DNA of 64,000 nucleotides from Aphrophora alni (Eukaryota > Arthropoda > Insecta > Hemiptera > Aphrophoridae), in NCBI GenBank assembly GCA_963513935.1, contig OY740765.1, positions 74,135,718 to 74,199,717 on the forward strand. Direction: 5' to 3'. How positions within the stretch are numbered: the first letter of the stretch is position 1; every line of letters starts with the position of its first letter. The notes under the pieces are model-generated. The model saw only the letters and a program-made list of their open reading frames with translations, was not told the origin of the DNA and did no database searches. Positions 24,296-34,905 of the stretch are shown one piece after another. A program made the translations under genes and the position numbers.

Positions 24296-27007
24296 TGTGT
24301 ACTATTCCTAACGCGTTGTATAATTGTTTTAATATGTCTGCCACAAAATGCGTACCCCTATCTGTCTGTATTTCTGCCGGCATGCCATAACTCGGAATGA
24401 TGTCCTCTAGCAGAAATCTCGCCGTCGTTTGTGCATCCGCTTTTTCTGTTGTTTTAGCTATCGCAAATCTCGTTGTGTTGTCTGTTGCTATCAGGATGTA
24501 TAATTTTTTGTTCGACTTTGGTAAAGGTCCTAGGTAATCCATCGTTAATTTTGTAAAGGGTTTTGTCGTTATTCTTATTGGTTGTAATAATCCCGCTGAT
24601 TTTTGTCTGTCTGTCTTCATGATTTGGCATTTGTGGCACTTCTTTATGTATTGGATTATGTCCGCCGTCATTCCTGGCCAGTGATATTTGTTTTTAATTT
24701 TTGACATAGTCTTTGCAACTCCTGCATGACCTCCCCCAATAATTGAATCATGAAATGCTTGAAGAATTTCGGTTGTCAACTTTGTTTTCTCCATTTGTAT
24801 ATTGCTTATACTGCAAAATACCGTCTTGTAGTACGTATAACCTTGACGCTCGCCTGTGTGCCTTGTCAGCGCTCTCTGGATCTAGTAATGCTTGTCTAAT
24901 GTTAAATAGGAAATTGTCCGAAAGTTGTTCGTGTTCTAAGTTTACCGACTGAATCTTATTAATTGTTAGTTCTCCTTGTATCTCTTTGTCCGATATCTGC
25001 ACTTCACCTGGATAGCGACTCAAGCTGTCTGGCACCCTCATTGTTGAACCTGGTTTATGTTTTATTTCGAAATCATATTCGATTAATTTTAATGCCAATC
25101 TGTTTAACCTTGAACTTAATGTTTTTACATTCTTGTAGTACTGCAAGCTGGCATGATCATTAAAAATAGTGAATCGCCGCCCATACAGAAATGGTCTAAA
25201 ATAGTTCACTGTGTAAACTACACTCAGTAGTTCGATTTCCGACACACTCCAGCGCCCCTCAGTATCCCGTAATCTTCTGCTAACATAAGCTATCGGTCGA
25301 AGTGTACCATCCTCCTGGTACTGAGACATGACACCCCCTATCCCTGTCCGACTGGCGTCGCATGACACTACTATGTCTTTTTTTTCATCGAAGTTGGCCA
25401 GTACAGGTGGCGTAGTTAGTGTTTTTTTTAAGTTGTTAAATGCTTCCTCATGTTCCTTAGTCCATTTAAAAGTTTTTTTGTCTGTGTTTTCCTTTTTTGT
25501 TAGATCCGTTAGGGGTTTTGCCATGTCACTAAATCCTTTTATAAATTTTCTGTAATATGATGCGGCCCCTAAGAAGCTCCTCACATCCTTTGTTTTCGTA
25601 GGGGTGGGAAATTCTGTGATGGCTTTTAAGTTTTTTTCTAAAGGCCGAATACCGTTTTTAGAGATGTTGTGTCCTAAGACGTCTATATTTTGGTAAAAAA
25701 AATGACATTTTGATGTTTTTAGTTTTAATTTTGCCGTCTCCAATCGTTTAAAAACTTTTTCTAGGTTTGCTAATTGTTCTGTGAATGTGTTTCCATATGC
25801 CACCAAATCATCGATATAAATGACCATTCCCTGATATAGCAAGCCTGAAAATAGGCGATTCATGCTTCTTTGAAATGAGTTTGATGAGTTTCGCATTCCC
25901 ATTGGTAACCTCGTGTACTGATATAGTCCCTTGTGTGTTACAAATGCCGTGTATGGTCTATGCTCTGGGACTATTGGTTGTTGGAAAAATGCCTGATTAA
26001 TGTCCATAGACGAAAAATATTGTGCTGTTCCTAATGTGTCGAAGATGGTTTCTGCTCTGGGTAAAGGAAATTTGTCAGCCTCCATATCTTCGTTCAATTT
26101 TCTGTAGTCCACTACCATTCTGTATTGGTCGCCAGGTTTTTTTACTAAGAATGCGGGTGCCGCGAAAGCGCTCTGTGAATCTTCTATGACCCCTGCTTCT
26201 TTTAACTGCTCCACCTGCCTATCTAATTCTTGTCTTTCTACATTACTTAGCCTGTAGGGAGGGACTGCCACCGGTTTACCCGTTTTCATGTATATAGCGT
26301 ATGCCGGCATGTCTGCTTCTTGTAAATCGTGTGGACCTCGTGCGAATAAGTGTATATATTTTTTTATTAATGATCGGGCCGCCTCGTATTCTGACTGTCC
26401 TAATTCTTTGTTGATGTCTATTTTGTCTCCTTTTAGGTCCGTTATGTCGTTTGAGATTTTCTTTTCTTTATTTATTTTGATGTGATTAACTTTATACTCT
26501 TCGCTTGTGTCAATTTCGAAAGTGTCTGCTTTAGAAAATTTTATTAATTTTCTTTTTACTTTCTCCGTGGGCAAGTATATGTCGCCTAGTCGTGTCTCGT
26601 TTATTATTTGCTTGGTCGTTGATGTTGGGTTTGTAACTTTTATTTTTATTGGTGTATGTGTAGTATCCGCGCACGCATATAAGCCCTTTTGTGATAGGAG
26701 GTTTTCTTTAGATTCGAAATTATATTTTACACCTTCAGGAATTAAATTTTTTATCTTTATTTCTATGTTTCTAGTATCATGGGGTGGTATTTCAATATCC
26801 TCTTTTGTGTATATTGGTATCGGTTCCATTATTGTGTCATTGTCCTGTGTTAGTTTCACCAAGTTGTTCCTAAATATTTGTACCGTGTTTTGTCCTAGTG
26901 TAATTTTGTTATCTTTAAAATTAATTATTGCCTTATGGGCTGTTAAAAAGTCATTTCCTAACAAAAAGTCGCTTGTCAAATCCTCCACCAAATATACTTT
27001 ATGTTCA
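24296..27007 (-). pseudogene. pol: protease end, reverse transcriptase, RNase H, truncated integrase
   Basis: The frame starts inside the protease (DFLLGNDFL is the usual C-terminal protease motif). The RT follows with YRMVVDYRKLNE, SSMDINQAFFQ and the catalytic VIYIDDLVAYG. A Gypsy-type RNase H has SCDASRTGIGGV and WSVSEIELLSVVY. The integrase begins with an HHCC zinc-binding segment (GGGHAG, then KCHKCQ). Its core has the first catalytic Asp (TMDYLGPLP) and the second (QTDRGTHF), but the sequence leaves integrase shortly after that motif, so the catalytic Glu and C-terminal domain are absent. A frame change near 24780 separates RNase H/linker from integrase. Gypsy-group assignment is firm; function is lost. 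Confidence 0.9.
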
Positions 27008-27762
27008 TTATTCTTGTTTATTTATATAGAATTTTAGGATTGCTCTGCCCGTGACTTTTATTGTCGTGGCATTGGCAGAAGTCAACCATATGTTATCTGC
27101 TTCAATTTTTGTTGCTAAATGTCCATATCTATCGTTCAAACAGGAAACACTACAGCCTGTATCAAACAGAATTGATATATTTTTATCCCTAATTTTTCCC
27201 GGAATTGCTATACTTAATTTAGAAGTAATATTTCCAATTACTGTTTGTAATGTAATATTTTCCGTGGAGTGTGCATCGACCTCATTATGTGTTGTCAGCA
27301 TTGGGCTAGAAAGACTATGAACTAATCCTGACGTTGTGTTTTTTTTGTTGCCAAATTCCACTGCGTGTGTACGTTTGCTTATATATGTAGGCCTACAATT
27401 GTTAACATTGTCTCCACAAGTGTCGAAATACCTTTTTATAAATTTTATGTGTTTTTGTTCCACTTTGTGACCTATTTTGTTTTTCTGCCATTCACTATAT
27501 CTATTTTCTTTCTCGTTTTTCCGAATTTTTGTTGGCCGTTCTGAATACTTGTCGTGTACTTCCGGTCTTACTAGTTTTTTTTGTACCTGTGTACAATGTT
27601 TTGCAAAATGACCTCTACGACCACATCTAAAACACTCTGGTTCTACCCGTGTCTCGTCTCTTCTGAAAGTTCCGTTGTTTCGGTCTGTCTGCCTGGTCTG
27701 ACTATTTGTCTGTCCATAAATACGTTTTGTTCTGTAATCGTCATTATTCTGTCTGGATGTTA
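27008..27762 (-). pseudogene. gag zinc knuckle and protease N-terminal half
   Basis: In one frame with the upstream env part, this encodes a basic region with a CCHC zinc knuckle (CFRCGRRGHFAKHC) and then an aspartic protease start with the catalytic ILFDTGCSVSCLND. The frame stops at 27008, in the middle of the protease; the remaining protease (ending DFLLGNDFL) continues in the +1 phase from just upstream of 26991. Open overlap is only about a dozen codons. Since the break is inside a domain, an inactivating indel is more likely than a programmed shift. Matrix and capsid domains are not present. Confidence 0.8.
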
Positions 27763-28369
27763 TTTTACAGGATGTAATGGGATAGTGGTAGTATAGGTGC
27801 GTGTCATCTTTTGGAATGACTAAGGACCAATGTTTTGTATTTAGACGTGACTCAAGTTGTTTCAAGTCTTTGTACAGTTGTTGAGGGGGTATAGTCGTGT
27901 GTGTAGACACTCGGTCTCTACAGCTATTGCGAATCTGATCTAAAACTAATAACAATGAATTAAAATAAGATTGTCTTTGTTCCCTTAATAAATAAAACAT
28001 GATTGTCTCATACACATCTGCTGCTGTGATGTCTCCCCTTTTTGACATGGCGTCTTGGAATTCCATCATCGCACTGTGTACTTGTTGTAGAACACTGGAC
28101 ACGTTTGCTGCGTAGCCTTCTAATGTTGATGCTGTGTTGACCAGGTCAGCATGATCTCCTCTGATGAGGTTCTGAACACAGTTGAGGTGATTGTTGACTG
28201 TCTCCTCGTTTGCTGTCAACACGTGCAGTTCATCGTCTGTGGCTGTCCCGCAACACCAATGAAAAACGTCCCCAATGCTGCTAATCACTCTTTTTGTTCT
28301 AGCATGTTCATGGCGCCCTTTTTTGTGTTTCGTGATTGATGCTCGTAGGATGTCTTCAGTACTGGCCAT
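27763..28369 (-). pseudogene. env (F-type) central part, placed upstream of gag
   Basis: From ATG at 28369 the frame has only about 25 residues before a furin-like site (ARTKR), then a hydrophobic fusion-peptide-like start (VISSIGDVFHWCCGT). A heptad-like helical region follows, ending with LYYHYPI. These are hallmarks of errantivirus and baculovirus F-type envelope proteins. The signal peptide and most of the surface subunit are missing. The frame then runs without a stop into the gag zinc-knuckle region. No errantivirus has env before gag, so this is a rearrangement. The distal half of env is at 23412-24295. Confidence 0.75.
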
Positions 28370-28439
28370 CAGTGGTTCAGTGGTAGAATGCTCGCCTGCC
28401 ACGCGGGCGGCCCGGGTTCGTTTCCCGGCCGATGCACCA
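28366..28439 (+). other. Full-length tRNA-Gly(GCC) copy at the primer-binding site
   Basis: The + strand reads as a tRNA-Gly with anticodon GCC: D-arm GTTCAGTGGTAGAATG, anticodon loop CTGCCAC, T-arm GGGTTCGTTTCCC, acceptor GATGCA and then CCA (28437-28439). In the proviral (- strand) sense it starts TGGTGCATCGG five bases inside the 5' LTR, exactly a primer-binding site, but instead of ~18 nt it covers the whole tRNA. Compared with the insect tRNA I know (Drosophila type), differences are at position 58 (A to T, 28421) and at positions 1 and 6 beside the junction. Eukaryotic tRNA genes do not encode CCA, so this is copied from mature tRNA, not a tRNA gene. Confidence 0.88.
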
Positions 28440-28444
28440 TTTAT

Positions 28445-29179
28445 TAGGATCGGGTTCTTTTCAAATCAATGGTTCAGTGTTTTGAGTTAAAGAATGCAAT
28501 ACTTTATATTATTTTACAATTACTAATTTCCATATATTATTACAATTATTTCTATTCAAATATTAATTTAAACTGAATCAATATATCTCCCTAACTCATT
28601 CAATTGTTTCAAATAACATACATATGCTTTATATAACTTACTTCATATTACTTTACAATGATTACTTTAAAACTGAATTAACCTATCTATATATATATAT
28701 TCAAAAATGATGAACCCAGAATAGTTCCAGCTATTTTGAAATGAATTTAATATATTTACTTTGTTGATTACTTGTGCTGATACTTTGTTTATTTGCTCAC
28801 CCTTTTTGTGCACTGCAAAAGCCGCTACTACAGCTTGTATTATTGGGAGCTCCAACTCGCCAATAATACCCTCGTGTCCTTATCAGACCGCTTCAACGGC
28901 TGATTCTCCTTCTGCCTCGAACGTTCCTCCTGACGTCTTCACTCACGCTGTTGATCGAAAGATCCCCACCTCTCTTGAGTCGTCGCTTATATTGCTTCGA
29001 CCTGCCTTGCTAAGTAGGTTGCCCATGCTAGGTAAACATTTCATCATTTTTTTAATTGTTTCGCAATACCTGTCGCTATTCTGGGTTTCATGTATGGTTC
29101 TTACTTAAAATACTAATTATTATTACTAATTCTATTAATTATTATATATTTCTACTCTAGTATCTATCTAATCCTAACA
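28445..29179 (-). repeat. 5' LTR of the provirus
   Basis: Same sequence as 22631-23367 with about five differences. It ends at CCTAACA followed by TTAT (29180-29183). Read on the - strand it starts TGTTAGG and ends GATCCTA, followed by five bases and the primer-binding site. Confidence 0.92.
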
Positions 29180-29283
29180 TTATACACACTTATTTCCATA
29201 GTAATTTGTATAGCCGCATTAATAGGATTTAAATAATTTAATAACCACTAGTTGGTGGTTAGTACCTTCAAATAAACATTATA

Positions 29284-29431
29284 ATATAAGTAGAGTCACT
29301 ACTTTGGGTGAATTGCATGTTGTCATCTTTAACAATGTCCATTTCCCATAACTGGTGGTGTCGTATTTGTGAATATTTCTTCATCATTATAAGTAGAGTT
29401 ACTACTTTGGGTGAGTTGCAAGTTGTGATCT
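29284..29431. repeat. Minisatellite, right part
   Basis: Resumes the ~115-bp unit found at 20210-20816 (GTAGAGTCACTACTTTGGGT, then CATCTTTAACAATGTCCATT). It is then broken at TTAA (29432-29435) by a piggyBac element. Confidence 0.8.
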
Positions 29432-29435
29432 TTAA

Positions 29436-30677
29436 CACATTGGGTGCGGCGGGTCTACCGGTGACTGCCTGCCGCCATCATCAGCTAAGAGCGGTAGGTC
29501 CACTGGCGGGGAACCATAGCTTGTTTTGTTGTAAACCTCAGTTACTTGAGATAGAAGGTTGAATTCTTGTTGCATTCTGCTTTAGATCTGTGTGTACTTG
29601 GCCGAGCAGTTAGTTCGTGTTTTTTGCGGGTCCTCTGATGACTCATATATGCATCGTGTACTTTTTACTTACAGTGAAACTTTGAACTAGTATTTTTGGT
29701 TATGTATATATTGTTTTTATTGATAGTGGAGACTTCTATGCCTGGACCGTCTGGACTACAGATTGGTGTTGAAGTACAACATTATGAATATCCGGAGGGT
29801 GATGTCGACGATGAAAACGATCCTGTGCAATGTGTAGTGGATGATGATTCAAATGACGACACTGAAAACCTATTGGCTAGTGATAATGAAAATCATGACA
29901 CATATACTGAGGCTCCTAGATGGATCACAACCACTTTGGGCATGAGGCCTATTCAATTCACAAGAACTGATACGTTTTTATTGCCTATTCCAGGCGAAGG
30001 ACTGTTTCAATCTTGTGTTAGATGTCGTTTTTCTCAATGAAATTTGTAGGTGAACAAATGAATATGCATTTGAAGTTTTTTTCAAGCCATCTCCAACTCC
30101 AAAATCATGAATAATTAAATGGAACGATTTAACTGTACCATAGCTATGGTTTGCTTTTACATATGGGCACCATTCGTTTGAATAGACTGCAAAATATTGG
30201 AAGACAGAATGGCTATTAGATTTTAAATGTTTTCGAAAATATATGGCTAGGAACAGATTTTTCAATATACTATATTGGCTGCATTTTACCAGTGTGCAAA
30301 AGACGAGAGAAACAAATGGCAGGGCAAGTTACGCTTTCGCCAATACATAAAAGGAAAGAGCCACAAATACAGTATGAAATTGTGCACTTTGATTGAGCAT
30401 CAAGGGTTGATTTTAAAGTTTTTTGGTTTATGCTGGATCTTCTGATGAGGAATTAGGGGGAAAGTGGCATACAGAAAAAGTAGTAATGTATTTGTTGATG
30501 GAAAAATTGGGGAAAGGACATGTTGTGTACATGGATAATTTCTACAATAGTTATAGTTTGTCCTACAGGCTTCTACCCAACAAAACCTATTTCACAGACA
30601 CCTTACGCCTAGATAGAAAAAATATCCCACCTGAGATCAAGGTAGTAAGCTTTAACCCTGAATTCGCCGTATGTTAA
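29436..30677 (+). pseudogene. piggyBac transposase, broken, with left element end
   Basis: After TTAA (29432-29435) the element starts CACATTGGGTGCGGCGGG. The transposase begins at ATG 29738 (MPGPSGLQ) with an acidic N-terminus, then RWITTTLGMRPIQFTRTD and LLPIPGEG. Several frames later come FRQYIKGKSHKY, YAGSSDEELGGKWHTEKVVM and VVYMDNFYNSYSL, the last holding one of the DDD catalytic Asp residues, and LRLDRKNIPPE. Frame breaks around 30000-30420 and the loss of everything after NPEF show it is dead. The coding sequence stops where the 335-bp repeat sequence begins. The right TTAA end was not found. Confidence 0.85.
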
Positions 30678-31382
30678 AGGTTTTGTAAAAGTTTTGTTTT
30701 CTTAAAAAATTAATAAAAAATATTATTTTTATACAAAACCTAATTTATAAGACATCATTTTTCTCAGAAAGATGCATAGAATCATCTATGTAATATTATT
30801 TTTTTTAAAACGGTTTTGGAGTAAGTATGTTAGATGTCATAAAATGAAGTTAACATTTTTTCAGAAAAAACTTTATCATCAAAAATTAATAGCTTACCAC
30901 CTTTTTTCAAGATACACAAAAGTTTTGTATAATATTTGTGAATATATTTAGGGGAAAAAAATTAATTTGTTACATTTTCAAAATTTAAAAAATTATTTTA
31001 CGAAAAAAGGGAATTTGTTACGCTTATTTTCAAATATTCACCAAAAATAGTTACATTTATGGGAAACACAACTTCTATATATCATTATATTCAGAAAGGT
31101 GCATAGAATTTAGCTGTGTAGTGAAAAAATATGTTGGATGTAAAAAATTTGGAGTTATTAATCAAATAGCCAAAAATCGGAAAGTAACGGAGTGAAGAAT
31201 TTCACAGAAATGGTAATATACACCATACAAAAATTTTGTTTTGAATTTTTTCAAGTATTACTAGAGATTTGTAATATATTTGTGAATATATTTAGGGGGG
31301 GGGGGTAGAATTGTTACATTTTCAAAAATACAGAAATTGCTTTACGAAAAAAGTGAATTTGTTGAATTTATTTTCCAAAATT

Positions 31383-31875
31383 TGTTGTAACCCCACGTTC
31401 CTCCAGTGGCATGATAGGAAAGCGCGAGGTTTCCGCGATCGATGAAAACGGAGGACGTGGAGCAACCACGTGAGATTGCCACTAAACAATCAATTGACAG
31501 TCAGTCAATTTCAGCCAAAAAAGAAAAACACACCTACTCTAGTAGAAAAACAAGCAAGTATTTTACTCTAGCGACAAGATTATACATACATTTAAAAAAA
31601 TATTAACAATCAACAATTAGCAATTACAATAAACAAATAAATATCAACAATTAGTTTAACTTTGCTTTTTATATTATAAAAGACATATGATTTGATTTTT
31701 AATAAAGAAAAACGTTGGCCAACGAAAACATCACACCAATTTCCAACTTCCAATTTCATTATACATATATACATATAAATAAAACAATACAAAGTACAAT
31801 TGCGATACAAATTTAGTACATACATAAATTACAATAGTTATATTTTGATAATTTAGATGAAACAAATTGATTTAT

Positions 31876-31906
<31 letters not shown>

Positions 31907-33493
31907 TGTAATGACCACGCTTGGAATAGATTAAAACTAAAGTTCAAGCTATGACTTAATGAATTTGAACACTTTTAAAGAGAAAATTATCCTAAAGTTT
32001 CGGAATCTTATTACAGGCGAAACTCGTTAATTCGAATATTTGTTTGCTCGAGGCGTTCGGACTATCAAAATGTTCGGATTACTGAGGAAATGCAAAAAAA
32101 CGCCAGAAATAATTTAAAACAAATTTTATTACTGTACAATAAATTTAAAAACTACAGTACAGTACATAATAAAGTTGTACAATACAATAAATAATTTTGT
32201 AATAAAAAGTCTTTAATCGTTTTCTGACCTGCTTTTTTGATTGACTTACGAAATGCGTCATCACGCAGTTGACGAAGGGTGAGGATCTGGTATAGTACCA
32301 ATAGTGAAATGACCTGACTAGTGACTCATCTCAACTACATCCTTTACTTTGTTTACGTTTCCGTTGTTGTGACATGGGAATTCTAAGAAATGGCAACTGA
32401 AAGCCGTTCGGAGTAGCGCGGCGTTCGGAGTACCGTGCGTGCGGATTAACGAGTTTCACCTGTACTTCAAAATGTGATTATTACTGGACAAGTTTAATGT
32501 TGATTTTCTAAACTTTGTTATGTAATATTACAATATTAGCCACATTTATATTCAAAAGCTATAATTTCATTAATTAAATAATCAGCTTTCAATTAGGTAA
32601 TGTAATTACAATTGAATTACATTCCTTCCTTCCTTTAAAAAAAAAAAATGTATACTTTATCACAAAATATAAAATTGATAAGTGCTTTCATCTACTAGAT
32701 ATTGAAAATGTTTCAGATATATTATAGTTCACAAGCAATTTGGAAAACACTAAAATATAGACCAAATGATCAATAAATTTTATTCAACTTCATATAAATT
32801 GTTGAATGTGCATGAAAACTTTTCTTGAAAACTATTATACAGCTCTCTAAGGTATAATAACAAAATTAGAAAGTTTATGTTTTCAACAAAGAATAGAATA
32901 TGAAAATCCATTAACTAAATATGAACCATTGATACAAAACCAGATTATATAACTTTTAAATAATTGTTTTTTTTAAAATTTTTATTTCTTTCCTGACTTA
33001 ATAACTGAAGGATAAACCTCGTTTGCTTTCAAATGCCTTCACTAAAGTTTTGGTGATCCAACACTTATATCTTCAGAATAGTTTTTTTAATTAAAAAAAT
33101 TTTTTTTTTCTTTGGATCTCACACTTGAACCAGCGTGGCTGTTTTAGAAAAACAAAAAACAAAAAACAAACAAAGGTATTAATGAAGTGCATTTAAGTTA
33201 CTTGCACAAGTTGTTATTTTATTTATTTTTTTATTTAGAAGATTCTTAAGTTTAACTAACCTGGTTCAAAGATACGGCTTGGCATGAAAACGGCTAGACG
33301 GGTAGATCCCTGCATGTCAATCGAATGAAAATGAATTAATATGTAAGAAAGAAATCTTGCCACGAGGCACGATTATCTACTTCCTTTATCTCTGAAAGGT
33401 TGAGGTTCTATTTACATATTAGGAAGTAGATTTATCAGCAAGATAAGCATCCAACCAAGCTAGCGGTCGGTGCTGTGACCTATGTACGCTACA
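31383..33493 (+). mobile_element. Solo LTR-like element, family B
   Basis: Starts TGTTGTAACCCCACG and ends GTACGCTACA, flanked by AATT (31379-31382 and 33494-33497). It interrupts a 335-bp tandem unit, which confirms both edges. It carries a poly(A) run (about 31878-31906) and a nested MITE (32014-32462). Without the MITE it is about 1.66 kb. No long ORF. The interior is not clearly related to family A, but ends and duplication length agree. Confidence 0.75.
32014..32462. mobile_element. pogo/Tigger-type MITE, 449 bp
   Basis: Inverted ends CAGGCGAAACTCGTTAATTC and CGGATTAACGAGTTTCACCTG flanked by TA on both sides (32012-32013 and 32463-32464). No coding sequence. Inserted inside the LTR-like element 31383-33493. 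Confidence 0.92.
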
Positions 33494-33650
33494 AATTCAC
33501 CAAAAATTGTAATATTTATGGAAAACCAACTTCTATATATCATTATATTCAGAAAGGTTCATATAATTTAGTAGTGTAATGAAAAAAAAGTTTGAAAAAT
33601 AATTTTGGAGTCAGTATGGCAAAGAACAAAAAAAAAAAAAACCACACACA

Positions 33651-33954
33651 AATCTTCTTCAGCCGTGTATAGTTCTAGAATAATAAAGGAGAACTACACC
33701 CATGGTAACTACCCATTTTCAAATGGTATAGAACTTCAGCATTTTCGAAGTATATGGTTTCCTTGAAAAGCTGTTTCATTTATTGGTTGAGATGTAACTT
33801 TTAACTTAACTACACATATATGGTTAAGTTATTGATAAATATAATTTTGTTATATTTTAAATTACCAAGTTGTACATAAAATATATTTTCATTTATTTAA
33901 ACATTTTATTAGAATAAAATTATAATTAAAATTATACAATATTGTTTATAAATA

Positions 33955-33996
<42 letters not shown>

Positions 33997-34225
33997 TTTT
34001 AATCTAGCTTCACTTTATTTACTCTGAGTTACACTTTTTTCAAAACTCATTTCCCTATGCAATGTTACTACCTTCTTCATTCTATAAAAAAACTATTTTT
34101 GGTTTTTGTTGTAAATAAATTCTTTGAATATCATAGTGTTTACACATAGCTTTGACATACTATTTGGATATAAATATAAATGTTTTTAAATAGTTTGTGT
34201 AACCAATATTGTTTTACTTTTGCAG
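33651..34225. other. Intron DNA with (TA)n run before exon 2
   Basis: Non-coding. A run of about 20 TA dinucleotides lies at 33952-33993. The interval ends with the splice acceptor TTTACTTTTGCAG at 34225. Confidence 0.7.
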
Positions 34226-34404
34226 AAAATTCATTTAGACCCCGATTCTCCTCTGAAATCAATAAAGAAAGGAAGCAGAAAGTTGTTGATGATGCAAGTA
34301 TTACAAAGATAAAACCACACACTATTAATGAAACTAGTTTACTGCCACATGATTTAGAACCTATATCTCCAGCTAGTGAAGACAGATTGGTAGACACAAA
34401 TGAG
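34226..34404 (+). CDS. BOD1L-like exon 2 (linker region)
   Basis: The exon starts with the last two bases of a codon, matching the phase of the donor at 7381. It encodes about 59 residues: FRPRFSSEINKERKQKVVDD, then KPHTINETSLLPHDL, then EPISPASEDRLVDTNE. It ends exactly between codons at GAG|gtaaaa. The residues are charged and without a named domain, like the linker after the SHG domain in BOD1L proteins; the Lys-rich KERKQK stretch could be part of a nuclear signal. Other exons of this gene are at 7212, 36897 and 46958. Membership in the gene is inferred from phase, strand and order. Confidence 0.7.
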
Positions 34405-34574
34405 GTAAAACATTTGATTGTTGGTGTAATTTGTAATACTACATTTGTACATTTTACAATCCATTGAAATTATGAGACTTATTAAGAGCATAACAATGCT
34501 TGTTAGATAAGTCATTGACTTTAAAATGAGTGTGTGGGGAGGGGGGAAATGTCTTACCAAAATGTTTTAGCTCA

Positions 34575-34905
34575 ATACATTGTCAAATTAAAAAATTGTC
34601 AACTTCTTCAAGTCTTCCAAAAAATAAAATTTCTCAATATCCGCAAAGTAGAAACTTGTTACAGTGAATGACCTCCTCATTCTAGCGAATCTTTTTCCAT
34701 TGAGTCATTTCTTCATTATTCCGAAGAGAAAGGAATCACAAAGAGCCAAATCTGAAGGATAAGGGTTGATGAGAAAGCCATTCATAGCATAATTTGACAA
34801 TTTTTTGCTATTTGCATATCTAGAAAAAAAATGAAATGGTGCATTGTTGTGGTGGAAGAGATTTATTTTTTTTCTTAAGTGAAGTCGCTAATTGATCTCA
34901 TAAAG
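34575..34905 (-). pseudogene. mariner-like transposase C-terminal remnant
   Basis: On the - strand, across frame breaks, the DDD/D segment of a SETMAR/mariner-type transposase is readable: HHNNAPFHF (second Asp position now Asn), INPYPSDLALCDSFLFG (third Asp region), KRFARMRRSFTVTSFYFADI, ending in a KLT-type tail. It lies just downstream of BOD1L exon 2, antisense. Too decayed to function. Confidence 0.7.

Larger units (their letters stand above)
22631..29179 (-). mobile_element. Gypsy/errantivirus-like provirus, defective mosaic
   Basis: Two LTRs of 737 and 735 bp, near-identical, flanked by TTAT on both sides (22627-22630 and 29180-29183). On the - strand the order is: 5' LTR (28445-29179), tRNA-Gly primer site extended to a full tRNA copy (28366-28439), env middle part with fusion-peptide region (27763-28369), gag zinc knuckle and protease start (27008-27762), protease end, RT, RNase H and partial integrase (24296-27007), env C-terminal part (23412-24295), purine tract, 3' LTR (22631-23367). 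Matrix and capsid, the start of env and the end of integrase are missing. It cannot be autonomous. The 4-bp duplication and F-type env place it with insect errantiviruses. Confidence 0.9.
30690..33650 (+). repeat. ~335-bp tandem units of the piggyBac-ended family, split by an LTR-like element
   Basis: Two full units (cores with TCAGAAAGATGCATAG at 30764 and TCAGAAAGGTGCATAG at 31092) and a third interrupted at 31383 and continued at 33498 (core TCAGAAAGGTTCATA near 33549). They match the first ~650 bp of the element at 13004-15153 and parts of 43071-44602. No TTAA boundaries are seen here. Confidence 0.8.

Noticed and set aside
28366..28439. A functional tRNA-Gly gene
   Set aside because: It ends in CCA, which eukaryotic tRNA genes do not encode. 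It lies exactly at the provirus primer site, has an altered position 58, and its acceptor stem is mismatched at positions 1 and 6.
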